A DNA stretch of 64,000 bases from Phymatolithon calcareum (lineage: Eukaryota > Rhodophyta > Florideophyceae > Hapalidiales), in NCBI GenBank assembly GCA_977006965.1, contig OZ345356.1, positions 1,674,001-1,738,000 of the forward strand, written 5' to 3'. Under the pieces are notes generated by a model. The model saw only the letters and a list, made by a program, of their open reading frames with translations, did no database searches and was not told the origin of the DNA. This document shows, in pieces, positions 20,859 to 30,920 of the stretch (its first letter is position 1; each line of letters starts with the position of its first letter). Both the position numbers and the translations under genes were made by a program.

Positions 20859-22355
20859 ATGGCATGCCCAACTTCCGCATCTCTGCTCTTCATAACTGTC
20901 CTTGTATTTGTTGCCAGTGCGCATTCAAGTCATACAGTATCGTAACCGCCAGAATCGTCCTTCGCTCCCTAGTTTCTCACAGAGTTACCTTCGACGGAAA
21001 GGCCTATCGCGGAGTTTCCTTCTGCGCAAGGAATCTCCGAGACGCGGATGGTGACTGAATACTTCTTCACGCCGGATCCTTCACTATTTCCCGATTTCAA
21101 TCCAGTCATCCGTTGTCCCGGCGCGCTCATCGCAGACACTCCGACGCCGGACCCCACAATTCACGCCCCGTCTCCGCCATCCACTCCAACCATCTCCGTG
21201 TCATCCGGCACGCCAACATCTACCCCGTCAATGTCCGCGATGACCTCATCCGCCGCCTGTCTCGTCGCTTTTGCCACTTGCGAATTCACAATTGCCGGTC
21301 GCTAAGCCCTCTCCACCTTCGTCCTGCCAGTCGCGCCAAACAAGCGTTCACACGCGCCATCGTCTTCAAGAAGGGGACGCCGTCATTGCACATCGTTAAC
21401 GTGAACGGCATCATTCTGGATTTCATCCTTCCGTCCAGCACTGTCGCGTATACAACGCGAGCGCTTGATAGCAACAGAAACAGGAGCGGCAGCTCCACAG
21501 CGGACACCAGCTGCTACTTTACTTCACTTCAACCTCGTTCGCCAAACCGAGCAGACAGCTTGATTAAACGCAGCAACAGCAACCGACCAACACAGACCGA
21601 TAACACAGCTGTCGAACCAACACCCCTCGATTCCTTCCTCCTTGTTCTAGCCCGTCCACGGTCCGCGCTTAAATACCTTCCACACTCACGACACGCGGGG
21701 AGGTGCCCCGGCATCCTTCAGGGGTATGGCAGCGGTCGCGTGAGCGCACAGCGACGGCACTAGAGCGACAAACATGTGCTCAAAACATCCCGTGCGCAAC
21801 GGAAACACCAACAGGAAATCCCCTTCCGGTACTCAATTCTGGGCCACTGGTGCGCGCGGTCGACACGCGCGCCGCCCATTAACTCTCGTACACGACCGTG
21901 AAACTCACGTCGCCATCGCGCCGCTGCCGTGAGCGCTAGCACCGCCTCTTGCAAGATTCAGACCACCGCGCTCAATTCACTGTATCAGTCCGTCCTACAC
22001 ATCCCAAGCCGTCATTCCCGCATACCCACGGCCGTCCACACGCCACCTCGCGTATGTCGAGATAGCAAGCGCGGGGAATTTCGGTTCACAACCGAAGTCC
22101 ATACGAGAGCAATCCCAACAGGTCCACGATTAGATTGACCGTTACCCGCTCGACTGACACGTATGACTCCCGCGACAGCCTTGCTTACAGGTACCAGATT
22201 TCACCGAAGTCGTTACGCAACCGTTTGCACCATTGACGTTTAAGATTGTCAACATGCAGTCGCGTTTGGGGATAGGACATCCGACATTGTAGGGGGATCA
22301 GGGGATTGTTCTGGAGGACATACGCGAACGTTTGGTTCTCGGCGTATCAGCTGCC
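20859..22355 (+). pseudogene. Family S secreted protein, broken copy on the plus strand
   Basis: The signal peptide is recognisable (MACPTSASLLFITVLVFVAS), as are the second N-terminal module (FFTPDPSLFPDF), the Ser/Pro/Thr block (TPTSTPSMSAMTSSAACL) and the conserved core (AFATCEFTIAG, IVFKKGTPSLHIVNVNGII). The core then breaks near 21455 and resumes near 22192 (TEVVTQPFAPLTFKIVNMQS, GIGHPTL, then GDQGIVLED). The intervening roughly 740 bp is foreign. Several stops and frameshifts are also present. It is the only S copy on the plus strand. Confidence 0.65.
21455..22192. mobile_element. Insert of about 740 bp in the S pseudogene
   Basis: The two halves of the S core are collinear with intact copies, so everything between is inserted. 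No coding motif was recognised. An inverted CTGTCGCG near 21440 and CGCGACAG near 22167 lie close to the edges, but no target duplication could be fixed. Confidence 0.4.
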
Positions 22356-23268
22356 CATTTCACCACGATGACTAAGCGATTGCAAGCAGAGATCAAAGAA
22401 ACAGAGGGTCTCCCTTGCAAGCACTTTTTTGCAAAATATGCTGAACATCGGAGAAAGCGGATATGCGTGCTGTGCAGACCCGCAAACCTGGTGATGACGA
22501 GAGTACACCAGACTGCAAGGTTTCCTATGAGCCTAGTAAGAGGGAAAAAGCACCTGGAAAAATGCAGCTGTATGAAAAAGGGAAGGGGATACGGCAGATG
22601 TATCAAAGAATATTTGCGATGAAATTAAGTAGGGCATCTCGCCGAAAAATTGAGCCGGTATCTCATTCTCGTAGTGCAGCCCGCGTGATACTAAGTAATT
22701 CAAATAAAGGAACTGAAATTTCGAGTGCAGTAGAGTACTAAGCAAGGTGCCGACTTTCCTCACGTTGGGACTCATGGCACCTTCTCAGTGAAGACATACA
22801 AGGCGTTGATACAACCGAGATGGGAGTATGCCATGCACCTGACGCCATGGACGCCGAGAGTCCAGACAGCTATCGCAGAAGTGGAGAAGTCATTTTTCGC
22901 ACAAGTATTCGGACCAATATCGAAAAACCGCTATGTCCGACTTCGCCTTCTTTGCCGAATTCAAAACGCCGAAAACAGGGGACTCTTTCTAGCACTCAAA
23001 ATGCTGGAACGAACCAGGTCAAAGAAAAGGAGCCTTCTGGCGTCCCAATAGAGGACAGAGATGTGGATGAACTACAATGGGTTAGTCGAGACATATCGGC
23101 AATGCTACAGTACGATCTATACGAGACGGCACTGACTTTCCTCAAACAGGGAGTTTCAGCAAAATCGTTGGCGACCTTGCTCTTCAAAGACGAAGGAGAC
23201 GTCTCGGAGTCCAACAGAAAGAGAAAAATTCCCTACGATCTGCCCGGGTCCACCCCGCAGGCGTTGGG
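22350..23268 (+). pseudogene. LINE family 2 fragments with a LINE family 1 tail
   Basis: 22370-22500 encodes AEIKETEGL.CKHFFAKYAEHRR, like 14150-14220. 22800-23050 encodes QPRWEYAMHLTPWT and VFGPISKNRYVRLRLLCRI, an earlier part of the same domain order. Between them, 22748-22795 is a LINE family 1 3' tail, GGTGCCGACTTTCCTCACGT ending in GGCACC, whose ends can pair. The pieces are out of order, so this is a composite of at least two insertions. Confidence 0.5.
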
Positions 23269-23269
23269 A

Positions 23270-23804
23270 GCAATATACTGGTACGGTATTGGGCAAGGAC
23301 TATACATCGCAATACCTATTGCAGTATCTGTTTATGTGCCAGTACGTCAATATATTGCAGTATACTGCCAATACGTCTCGATTCGTCACATATCTAGCAA
23401 ATCTTGCTGTTCATCATCTTCCCCAACTTTGCACAAATTATCGCGTGGGCATGCAAAAACGAAACAGCTTACGCCTCGACGGAATTTGTCCACGCCTTTA
23501 CGCGCTTGGATGTCCTTCTCGATGTCATCATGCCTCGTCATGAGTGCCTTGACGATGTGCTCCGGTTTGGGGCCAGAATCCATGGCGATGCGCGAAGTCG
23601 TACGAAATGACCGTGAGGGAGAGGTTGGGTGCGTTCGTACTCCCGGAATGGAGGGGGTGTCACAATTGACCGAAAGCAGTACGTCAGCAAAGAGAATCTA
23701 TGCCAACACGTATCGAACCGGCCCGTGGGCGAGAAATTCCATACGCCAGTACGTACTGCAATACATGCCATGCGCTCAATACGCTATCAATAGCAGTATA
23801 TTGC
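23270..23804. mobile_element. Small inverted-repeat element inside a LINE
   Basis: GCAATATACTG at 23270-23280 faces its reverse complement at 23794-23804. Around both ends are further short AT-rich repeats (GCAGTATACTGCC, CCAGTACGT). It separates LINE family 2 sequence on either side. No transposase is encoded, so a non-autonomous element is likely; the exact ends are uncertain. Confidence 0.35.
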
Positions 23805-23816
23805 AGTATACTGCCT

Positions 23817-24080
23817 GCCCTCGAGCGCAGTGACAGTGGCGGAGCTCCGTGCAACTCACCCACAAGGTCCAACGAGAAGCAACGAAGGATATTGAACATG
23901 TCAAGATTTATGAAGACCTGCGACAAGCTCTTCAGAAAGCACAGGAGGGATCTGTCACGAAGAAGAGGAGAGAAGAAATAATTAATGCATGGGAAAAGGA
24001 AGAAGACGGAAGATCAACGAAGATTCCTACTGAGAACAAGCTACCAGGGGAGAAGCGACAAGCCCCTCAAGTACGAAAAA
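23817..24080 (+). pseudogene. LINE family 2 fragment
   Basis: Encodes EDLRQALQKAQEGSVTKKRR, EIINAWEKEEDGRSTKIPTE and LPGE, collinear with KAGEGSDSKKGRRKEIIELW at 30380-30450. It breaks off at about 24060, just before the 3' end of the S pseudogene on the other strand. Confidence 0.55.
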
Positions 24081-24096
24081 CTACACAATTCCTCCT

Positions 24097-24891
24097 TCAT
24101 TTCCCGGTAACAACAACGTTTCCCACAACATTTCCAAAGTCAACCAGCTCCTGATACTCCGACAACCACACGCGCACACATCTGTCCTGCACGACACTAC
24201 TCTAATTCCCTGGGAACGTCTGATGTCCTATTCCCGACCCCAACTGCACGTTGAAAGTCTTAAACGTCGACGGTGCAAACGGCTGCGTTCCAAACTCAGT
24301 GATATTGCGCGCGGTCCCGGAAGCAAGGATGAAATCCGGAACGATGCCGTTCACGTTGATGATGCCCAGCGACGGCGTCCCCTTCTTGAAGACGATTGCG
24401 GACGTGTATTCCACGTCCGGCATGGCGGGCAGGGCGAAGGAGGAGAGTGCTGGAAGACCGGCAAAGGTGAAGTCGCAGGCAACGAAGGCGGGAAGATAGG
24501 CCGCCGAAGAAGGAGTCGCCGACGCGGACGGAGTGGACGTTGGCGTCGTGATCGGCGTGGGCGACACGGAGACGGATGGACTGTTTCACGGCGACGGGCA
24601 CTGCGTTTCGGCTTCCAGCGTAAGAGTATCCGAGCCCGGCGTGCCAGGCCCAAGTGTGCCTGGCTTCAAATCGTGACTTTCCGAAGGATCCGGCATGAAT
24701 TCATCCACCGTCGGCGACTCGGAGATCACACCCACTGAAGGCGACTCTACATGGCTATCCGTCGGTGGCAGCGTGGGAAACACTGGCGTGAAGGACGGTT
24801 CCGGCGAATCGAACCAATCCTGAGCGCGCGCAGTGGCGACAAAAGCGAGGGCGGCGACGAAGAGCAGTGGTGCGGGGCTTGGGAGTGCCAT
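24097..24891 (-). pseudogene. Family S secreted protein, unit A, two stops
   Basis: Same layout as the intact copy at 30921-31745: signal peptide from the ATG at 24891, Ser/Pro/Thr-rich stalk, conserved core. It carries an in-frame TGA at 24586-24588, where the intact copies have TCA, and an in-frame TAG at 24202-24204 after GHQTFPGN. The frame then continues to a TGA at 24097. Both lesions are single-codon changes, so inactivation is recent or the gene is under weak constraint. Confidence 0.75.
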
Positions 24892-25129
24892 TATAGGCGC
24901 CGGTGTGCCTGTGAGCGCCGGGCGGATGAAGCGAAGGATACGGCGTGAAGAAGTTTCAGTCATCTTTGGCGACTCCGTGATTATTGGCACTGAAGGCGAT
25001 TCCATGGTGGGGCTCTCAAACTAGGGAGTGGAGGACGGTTGACGCAAATCCGTGATTCCTCGTGGGCGCAGTGGCAACAATGGCAAGGACGGTGACGAAG
25101 AACAGTGATGCGGGATCTCGGTATGCCAT
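24892..25129 (-). pseudogene. Duplicated N-terminal module of family S
   Basis: Upstream of the real start the DNA encodes a second, decayed signal peptide (ATG at 25129, MAYRDPASLFFVTVLAIVAT). In a shifted frame it then gives a Ser/Pro stretch (ESPSVPIITESP) that mirrors the start of the mature protein. The same doubled module precedes every S gene in the window. Confidence 0.55.
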
Positions 25130-26015
25130 TGTGATGCGCTGATGTGGCTGTGAGTGTTGAGGGGTATGGTGAGGAGCATGAATGTAATAGCCGGAGATTT
25201 ATGGTAGTGGGAGTGGAAAGCGGCCGCATATTCCTTACGGTTTGCGCGTTGCTGTTTAAATTTTCTTCATCTCAGGTCGGCGGTGGGCGCAGTATGCTGA
25301 AGCTTCGCAAGAGAGCGGAATGTGTGTTTCGTTAAGGGAATGTAATTGCCGTTGGTTGACTAATGGAAACAGTGATTGGTGGGAAAGAGTGACTTCAATC
25401 GTTCTCAAGAATCACTGTAATCCGAACGAAATGTTCGAACGTTTTCTTCAGACGCAACGCATTTCAGGGCCAGAGTCGAGATGCGAAACGAAGGGAGGAC
25501 GGGTGCGTTCCTCACTTTCTGTGTGGTGGAACAAGGCTGTTAATACTCCCGAGTGAAAAGAAACATTAAGGTACCCAAACGAACGTTGGGAACGCACACG
25601 TAGCGGGATGCATCGATGTCCAGAATTGCGTTTGGACATATTTCCCCAGCAAGCGCGCTTTGTATGCGGAAGTAAGGGCCATCCCGAGACGATTTATAAC
25701 CCCCTTATTGCCATAGAAAAGAAGATAACACACTCATCTGACTGTTCGTGCGATGTGGATTCGGTTTTCAGTTCGCGAGAGTACTGGGGACATCAGATTA
25801 TTCGGGACATAGAGGAGAAGAAGAAAGGTAGATTTTCATTTAAAAGTTACCAATGAATCTGCTGACGCTTGAGGCGGGAAATAGTCAATCTTTACAACAC
25901 TCTGAAAACGAAAAAATCTACTGTAGGCAAGACAACTCATTTCCATCAGCTCCTGGAGAAGCGATTTATGGTTCATGAGTTTGGCATTCTTTATAGTCTT
26001 GTCCGAGAAGTCTCA
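25130..26015. promoter_or_regulatory. S-M intergenic flank, unit A
   Basis: This flank is conserved between units. It contains the palindrome at 25369-25418, a segment with a conserved plus-strand reading (FLQTQRISGPE, then about 60 residues later RWERTRS), the GATTTTCATTTAAAAGTTACC and CTGCTGACGCTTGAG block at about 25830-25875, and the AAAAATCTACTG motif at about 25913. The reading is interrupted in most copies, so I treat it as regulatory or untranslated rather than coding. Confidence 0.4.
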
Positions 26016-27211
26016 TTATACAGTTGAGTCACGAATGTCATCGCCCCCTCCGATGCTCCAGATTTTTCTCTTCGCAAATATTGCTATCTCAATGAACGAG
26101 AACACCAAGATAACACCAGAGACCTCTTTGAGAGCTGCAAACAACTCTGTATCCATCCTTTTCCAGAGCACGGAAATGGCGCCCAAAATGCATATCTGGA
26201 GAGGAAATATAGAGAAATGCTCCGCAATGAATAGTACAGCTGGCATTAGTTTCTCCATGAATCGGACTTGTGTAAAAGCTTCGTACGGTGACCTCAATTC
26301 GTACCTATCGATGCCCACGATTGCATTCCCGATATGCAGTGGGGCTTGATACAGCGTGTACTTCTCGTCTCGAAATGTAGTCTGAGGTCTGCCTTGGTAG
26401 TCCTCAGGAAGCTGCATCTGTATTTCCCGCAGATTGTCTTGGTGTATCTCCAAATTTTCGGTGCTTCTTATTCTGGTGAGAAAACTGAGAAATTCTTCTC
26501 CACGAAACCTCTTGAGCACTCGCTGTATGTTCATGGGCCACAACTGATATGCACAAACTACTAATGAAACAGATGCATTGCAAAATGCAAACGCAACAGA
26601 TGCTGCAATCGCCCCAACAGACAGAAACCCAGTATTAGCTGCAGCCGCAATCGCCACTCCCGTAGGTACAGCAGGAGCTCTGAGCCATACTCCCTGACGC
26701 CACCCCGCAATAAAGATGGGTATCACGACGGACAAGAGGACAAAACGTCAGGTAAATCCTTGATATTGAACGAGCATCGAGGTGCTTTTTCAACCGGTTT
26801 AAACCTGTCGGCGCGCCCATTCTGAGTGGAGTACGGTACCCACAAGTGCCGCGAGATAGTGGCTGTCATCAGAGTATGAAGCACATCCATTGCCATCTGT
26901 ATGAGTCCAAACACGAGCATGGCAGGTCCGAACCAGGCCAACCATTGAAGTCGCGTTTTCGTCGCCTGGATCACCTCCACACACGATAGAATCTCGGCTG
27001 CCACAGAGATCAAGACTTCTATGAGCTCCAGGAAAAGCAGGATCTTCAGCTTGCGGTGCGAGATGCGACATGGGTCAGCGGACTCCAGAACGAGCATGCC
27101 TTGCATTGCCGCGACCAGAATTGCACCGAAAGCAAGGAGCACGTTCAAACTTACACCAGGGAATTGATCGGAAACAGATTTCGCTTCCGCATGGCTGATG
27201 CCAGAGCTCAT
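26016..27211 (-). pseudogene. Family M membrane protein, unit A, frameshifted
   Basis: Collinear with the intact copy at 32871-34064 from MSSGISHAEAKS to DDIRDSTV. Near 26743 the plus strand reads GGACAAAACGTC where the intact copies read GGACAAATACGTC. One base is missing, which throws the frame after KDLPDV. The first 162 codons and the last 239 remain separately open. Otherwise the copy is little decayed. Confidence 0.8.
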
Positions 27212-27999
27212 TGTGGATAGTAGTGGTCTACTCGGAAACCGGAGGCAATCTTTCGGAACTCAAAACCTCGAAGCCCCTCAGGGGACCAGAGGTGGGTCTT
27301 TATACACTCTCCATCGAATAGAATGAAGCCAAGTTTTCTTGGCAACCAAAAAGTATCCCCAAGCGTCATCATATTTGTTGATTACTTGTAAATAACAACC
27401 TACTTTTCTTCTTCTTCGGAGATGCGAACTAGCTCTCAAAATTCATCACGCATACAGGAGGAGAATGGAAAGCTATTTCTGGAATTTTCGGGATGTCGGA
27501 ATATCGTGTTTGTGTATTCGTTCATCTTCGAACCATGTGTCGTCCCCTGTCGATTTTTCTCAAAAAACAAACTGCAAACCTACTCTGTTTCTTGTTAGTG
27601 AGTTGTAATGCCCTCACGTGCGCATTATACGTCCATCCGCGTACTCCTAGGAAGATTAATTTACCAAGGTCTGCACAATCACCTCGGTACTCTCTCTAGA
27701 TTGTCTTCATTGCAACAACTGTCGTTTTTTATGAGCCGTATAGCAAGGGTTTTCCATGCTCTCGCCAAAAACTGTTTGAAACATATTGAGCTATAGCAAA
27801 GGTGCCTCTATTTCACTCTGTATTCGACATTTAGACCGTAATACAGAAATTCGATGATCTTCATTGCATCGCCATGGACGGCGCTCGAGCGCCATGACCG
27901 TGAATAAGCTCCGTGCAACTGCGGAACCAGGTCCAAAAATGTTCGGAAAAGTCTAAAAATAGAAAGAATTTTCTAATTTTTACTTGTCGTACTGTATGT
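27212..27999. promoter_or_regulatory. M promoter region and spacer, unit A
   Basis: 27240-27420 is the M promoter module (minus strand: AGAAAAGTAGG, GACGCTTGGGG, CCACCTCTGGTCCCCTGAGG, a near-palindrome). 27420-27990 has no gene; short plus-strand frames repeat exactly in unit B and are unremarkable. It differs from 34065-34852 at only a handful of positions. Confidence 0.4.
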
Positions 28000-28354
28000 T
28001 CATGCTATCCAGCCATGTGCGTAGCTCATCGGTTTAGTGGCGACAAAGGCGAGGACTGCGACGAAGAGCAGTGGTGCGGGGCTCGGGAGTGCCATTATGG
28101 GCGCCGGTGTGTCTGTGAGCGCCGAGCGGATGAAGCGAAGGATACGGCGTGAAGAAGTTTCAGACATCATTGACGACTCTGTGATTTTTGGCAATGACGG
28201 CGACTCCATAGTGTGGCTCTCTATCGAAGGAAACGGTGCGGGAAACTAGGGAGTGAAGGACGGCTGAGATGATTCCGTGATTCCTCGTGAGCACAGTGGC
28301 AACAATGGCAAGGGCGGCGACGAAGAACAGTGATGCGGGATCTGGGTATGGCAT
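28000..28354 (-). pseudogene. Family S N-terminus, truncated, unit A
   Basis: Both N-terminal modules are present (ATG at 28354, MPYPDPASLFFVAALAIVAT, and a second signal peptide MALPSPAPLLFVAVLAFVAT near 28095). The protein then departs from the family (KPMSYAHGWIA) and stops. The breakpoint lies within the first 25 codons of the mature gene. Confidence 0.6.
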
Positions 28355-29500
28355 TGTGATGTGTTGATGTGGCTGTGAGTGTTGAGGGGTATGGTGAGGA
28401 GCATGAATGTAATAGCCGGAAATTTAGGGTAGTGAGAGTGGAAAACGGCCGCCGATTCTTTACGGTTTGGTCGTTGCCGTTTATATTTTCTGCATCTCAG
28501 CTCGGCGGTGGGCGCAGTATACTGAAGCTCCGCAAGGGAGCGGTGTGTGTTTGGGTGAGGGAATGTAATTGCCGTTGGGTGACTAATGGAAACAGTGATT
28601 GGTGGGAAAGAGTGACTTCAATCGTTCTCAAGAATCACTGTAATCCGAACGAAATGTTCGAACATTTCCTTCTGACGCAACGCGTTTCCGGGCCAGAGCC
28701 GAGATGCGAATCGAAGGGAGGACGGGTGTCTTCCGCACTTTCAGCGTGGTGGAACAATGCTGTTAATACTGTGGAGCGAAAGGGAGAAGAAAGGTAGATT
28801 TTTAATTAATAAATACGAACGCATCTGCTGACGCTTGGGGCAACTTTCCTAGGGCCAAGCGGTTTTGGCTAGATTCTGTCTATGGAAGCGTTTTCTTTTC
28901 TTGTTGGTGTAACGCGAAAAGAAACATTAAGGTACACATACGAATGTTGGGAACGCACACGGAGCGCGACTAATCGATGTCCAGCATCGCACTGAATGCG
29001 GTTGGACATATTCCCCCCACCAAGCGCGCTCTGTATGTGGAAGTAAAGGCTGTCCCGAGATTATTTATGAGCTTCTTATCGCCATACATAAGAAGATAAC
29101 GGACTCATCTGACGGTTCGTGCGATGTGGATTCGGTTTTCAGATCGCGAGAGTGGTGGGGATATCAGTTTATTCGGGACATAGATGATCTCAAGATGAGC
29201 TGATGAGGATGTTATCGGACAGATGTACGGGCGAATCAAACGATAAGGGTGTATTTAGAGTTATATGTTCAAAATTATGAGGAAACGGGTAGAATGTGAG
29301 ACGCTGGTTTTGGGGAATCACATACAATTTAAGTGAAGCACACAGGAACGAGGCGCAACTGTTTCTATGGATACCTGCTTGTGTAAAATGTAGATTCTTT
29401 GTCCCTGAATTCAGGAAGGAATTCATTGTTCTAATCTAGCTCCTTAAATGATGTACAGTAGTCACGTTATACATGGAGCCTAGTTGCACAGAGTGCATTT
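28355..29500. other. S-gene flank copy and spacer, unit A
   Basis: 28355-28783 repeats the S-gene flank, with the palindrome at 28592-28641 and an open frame of 142 codons at 28369-28797 that is broken in other copies. 28784-28917 is an insertion of the M promoter module into that flank: units without it read GGAGCGAAAAGAAACATT. The rest has no gene. Confidence 0.4.
28784..28917 (+). repeat. Inserted M promoter-module copy
   Basis: Compared with 32395-32425, an extra block (GAAGAAAGGTAG, CATCTGCTGACGCTTGGGG, GGCCAAGCGGTTTTGG, TTTTCTTTTCTTGTTGGTGT) interrupts the flank between GGAGCG and AAAAGAAAC. It is the same block as the orphan at 2895-3140 and is duplicated at about 35637-35770. Confidence 0.45.
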
Positions 29501-29880
29501 ATCGTAACTAAGTGAGTTTCTTGATAAGGTACCATGAAAAAAGGACGATAGCCGAAGAAGCAAGAGAGCCCTCACAGGAGGTGATACAATGGATTAAGGA
29601 CCGTCTCTGGGGATGGCTAGGACATGTTCTACGCATGGGTGAGAACAGGCTCGTCCGCAGGATACTGCTACAAAGCGTACCCAGAACATATGCTTCTCTG
29701 CTTGGCGATATCCCAATCCAAAGTATCGAATTGTCCATAAAAGACGCTTCAGACCACAGCAAGTGGAGTCGCATCAAGCCTTCTAGACGTGCTAGCCTCT
29801 TAGGGGAATAAAGCAATCATCATCGTCAAGGTACCATGTGCACCAATTTGAGGAAATTCGGCCCCCTTCATAGCATTTTT
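29501..29880 (-). repeat. LINE family 1 3' end, split by an insertion
   Basis: Minus-strand sequence 29880-29828 (TTTCCTCAAATTGGTGCACA, TGGTACCTT) continues at 29536-29501 (CATGGTACCTTATCAAG, AAACTCACTTAGTT), matching the tail at 4345-4405. The 291-bp element at 29537-29827 lies between. Confidence 0.55.
29537..29827 (+). mobile_element. LINE family 3 tail with 11-bp target duplication
   Basis: A 5'-truncated LINE. The plus strand ends a non-LTR RT C-terminal domain (DRLWGWLGHVLRMGENRLVRR, then DHSKWSRI) at a TAA at 29809, followed by AATAAAGCAATCATCATCGTC. AAGGTACCATG flanks it on both sides (29526-29536 and 29828-29838). The same insertion, with the same borders, is at 36506-36796. Confidence 0.7.
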
Positions 29881-30339
29881 CTACACTCGAATTATCACTT
29901 TCCTTAATCCGTTGGATGTTGAGTACCTAAATGGGTTCAGAAACCTTTTTCTTCCACGATTCAGTGTCAACCAGTGCACTTTTAAGTCGACAGTGGGCAT
30001 CAGGTCTACGTCTTTCGTCGTTTTTTTCACTGGCAAAAACAGCCTTGCCTCATTAAGTCTTGTAACAGTGCTGATATGCATAGTTTGCGTCCTGATAGTA
30101 GAAGGAGCACTCCTCTAAATGGACGATCTCGTTCCTGCTGCACCTAGAACGATTCTACCCTCCTTCATCTTCCAAACTTGGGTCACAGATGTATCTGGAA
30201 CGTCTTTCTCCAGCAGAGCATCCAGCATGTGCGGAGATTTACATGATGTGTTAAGTTGATGATCTGCCGTCACCGCATTTGAGAATGCGTAGATCGATGA
30301 TCAGTCACCAGAATCATTTGTCCGTTTTCTCAGCTGGAA
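29881..30339. other. Spacer, no gene seen
   Basis: A 66-codon minus-strand frame and shorter ones occur, and all recur in unit B. No family is recognised. Confidence 0.35.
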
Positions 30340-30838
30340 CACGATGCAACTTCTCATTCCTACTATACCCGGGTCTCTTCCGGCTCTCGATAAAGCGGGG
30401 GAGGGCTCAGACTCAAAGAAAGGGCGACGAAAAGAAATAATTGAGTTATGGGCAGAGGAAGAAGAGGGAAGATCGCTCAAGATACCAACTGATTCAAACA
30501 ATCTACCCGTGGTTCTCCGAGTAAGAGAAAAGTCTTCACGGTTGCCATGCCTACGGCTGATATTCAATAGAGCACCTCTTTGGAGAAAATCAGTACTAGG
30601 TGCATACTTTGGTGTCACAGCCGTGGTTGAGCTGGTCGCGCTCCAACGCATTCTATCTTCATCCAAGATTAGTCCTGAAATTGAATATGAATGTAAGCGA
30701 CTGACTAGAGCACTTGTTGGGAGAGAAATACGAATCAAGGATATACTGAATATTCAAACTAGGTTAGCTTAGAAAATCGTGCGAAAGCGGCCCTGCTACT
30801 CTTGAAGAGAGGCCTTCGGAGCTTTTAAAAAAAATCAA
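30340..30838 (+). pseudogene. LINE family 2 C-terminal region, unit A
   Basis: The open frame 30344-30772 carries KKGRRKEIIELW, LRLIFNRAPLWRKSVL and EIEYECKRLTRALVGREIRI, and ends at TAG in the tail. The 3' end GAGCTTTTAAAAAAAATCAA follows. It is 5'-truncated and abuts the 3' flank of the S gene of unit B on the opposite strand. Confidence 0.65.
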
Positions 30839-30920
30839 ACATATATCGCCTCCTGCTTTGAATTTTTTCTCTCTTCAATTTCTGAATCCACATACAGCGC
30901 TACCAAGACATACCGTCCCC

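Noticed and set aside
23280-23380. Clustered short repeats taken as a CRISPR-like array
   Set aside because: Repeats are palindromic AT-rich fragments of unequal spacing without uniform spacers, in a eukaryotic transposon context.
28369-28797. 142-codon plus-strand frame in the S flank
   Set aside because: It is open in units A and B spacers but broken by shifts in the copies at 25144, 31998, 38963 and 59368. It is better explained as conserved non-coding flank, although a former gene cannot be excluded.
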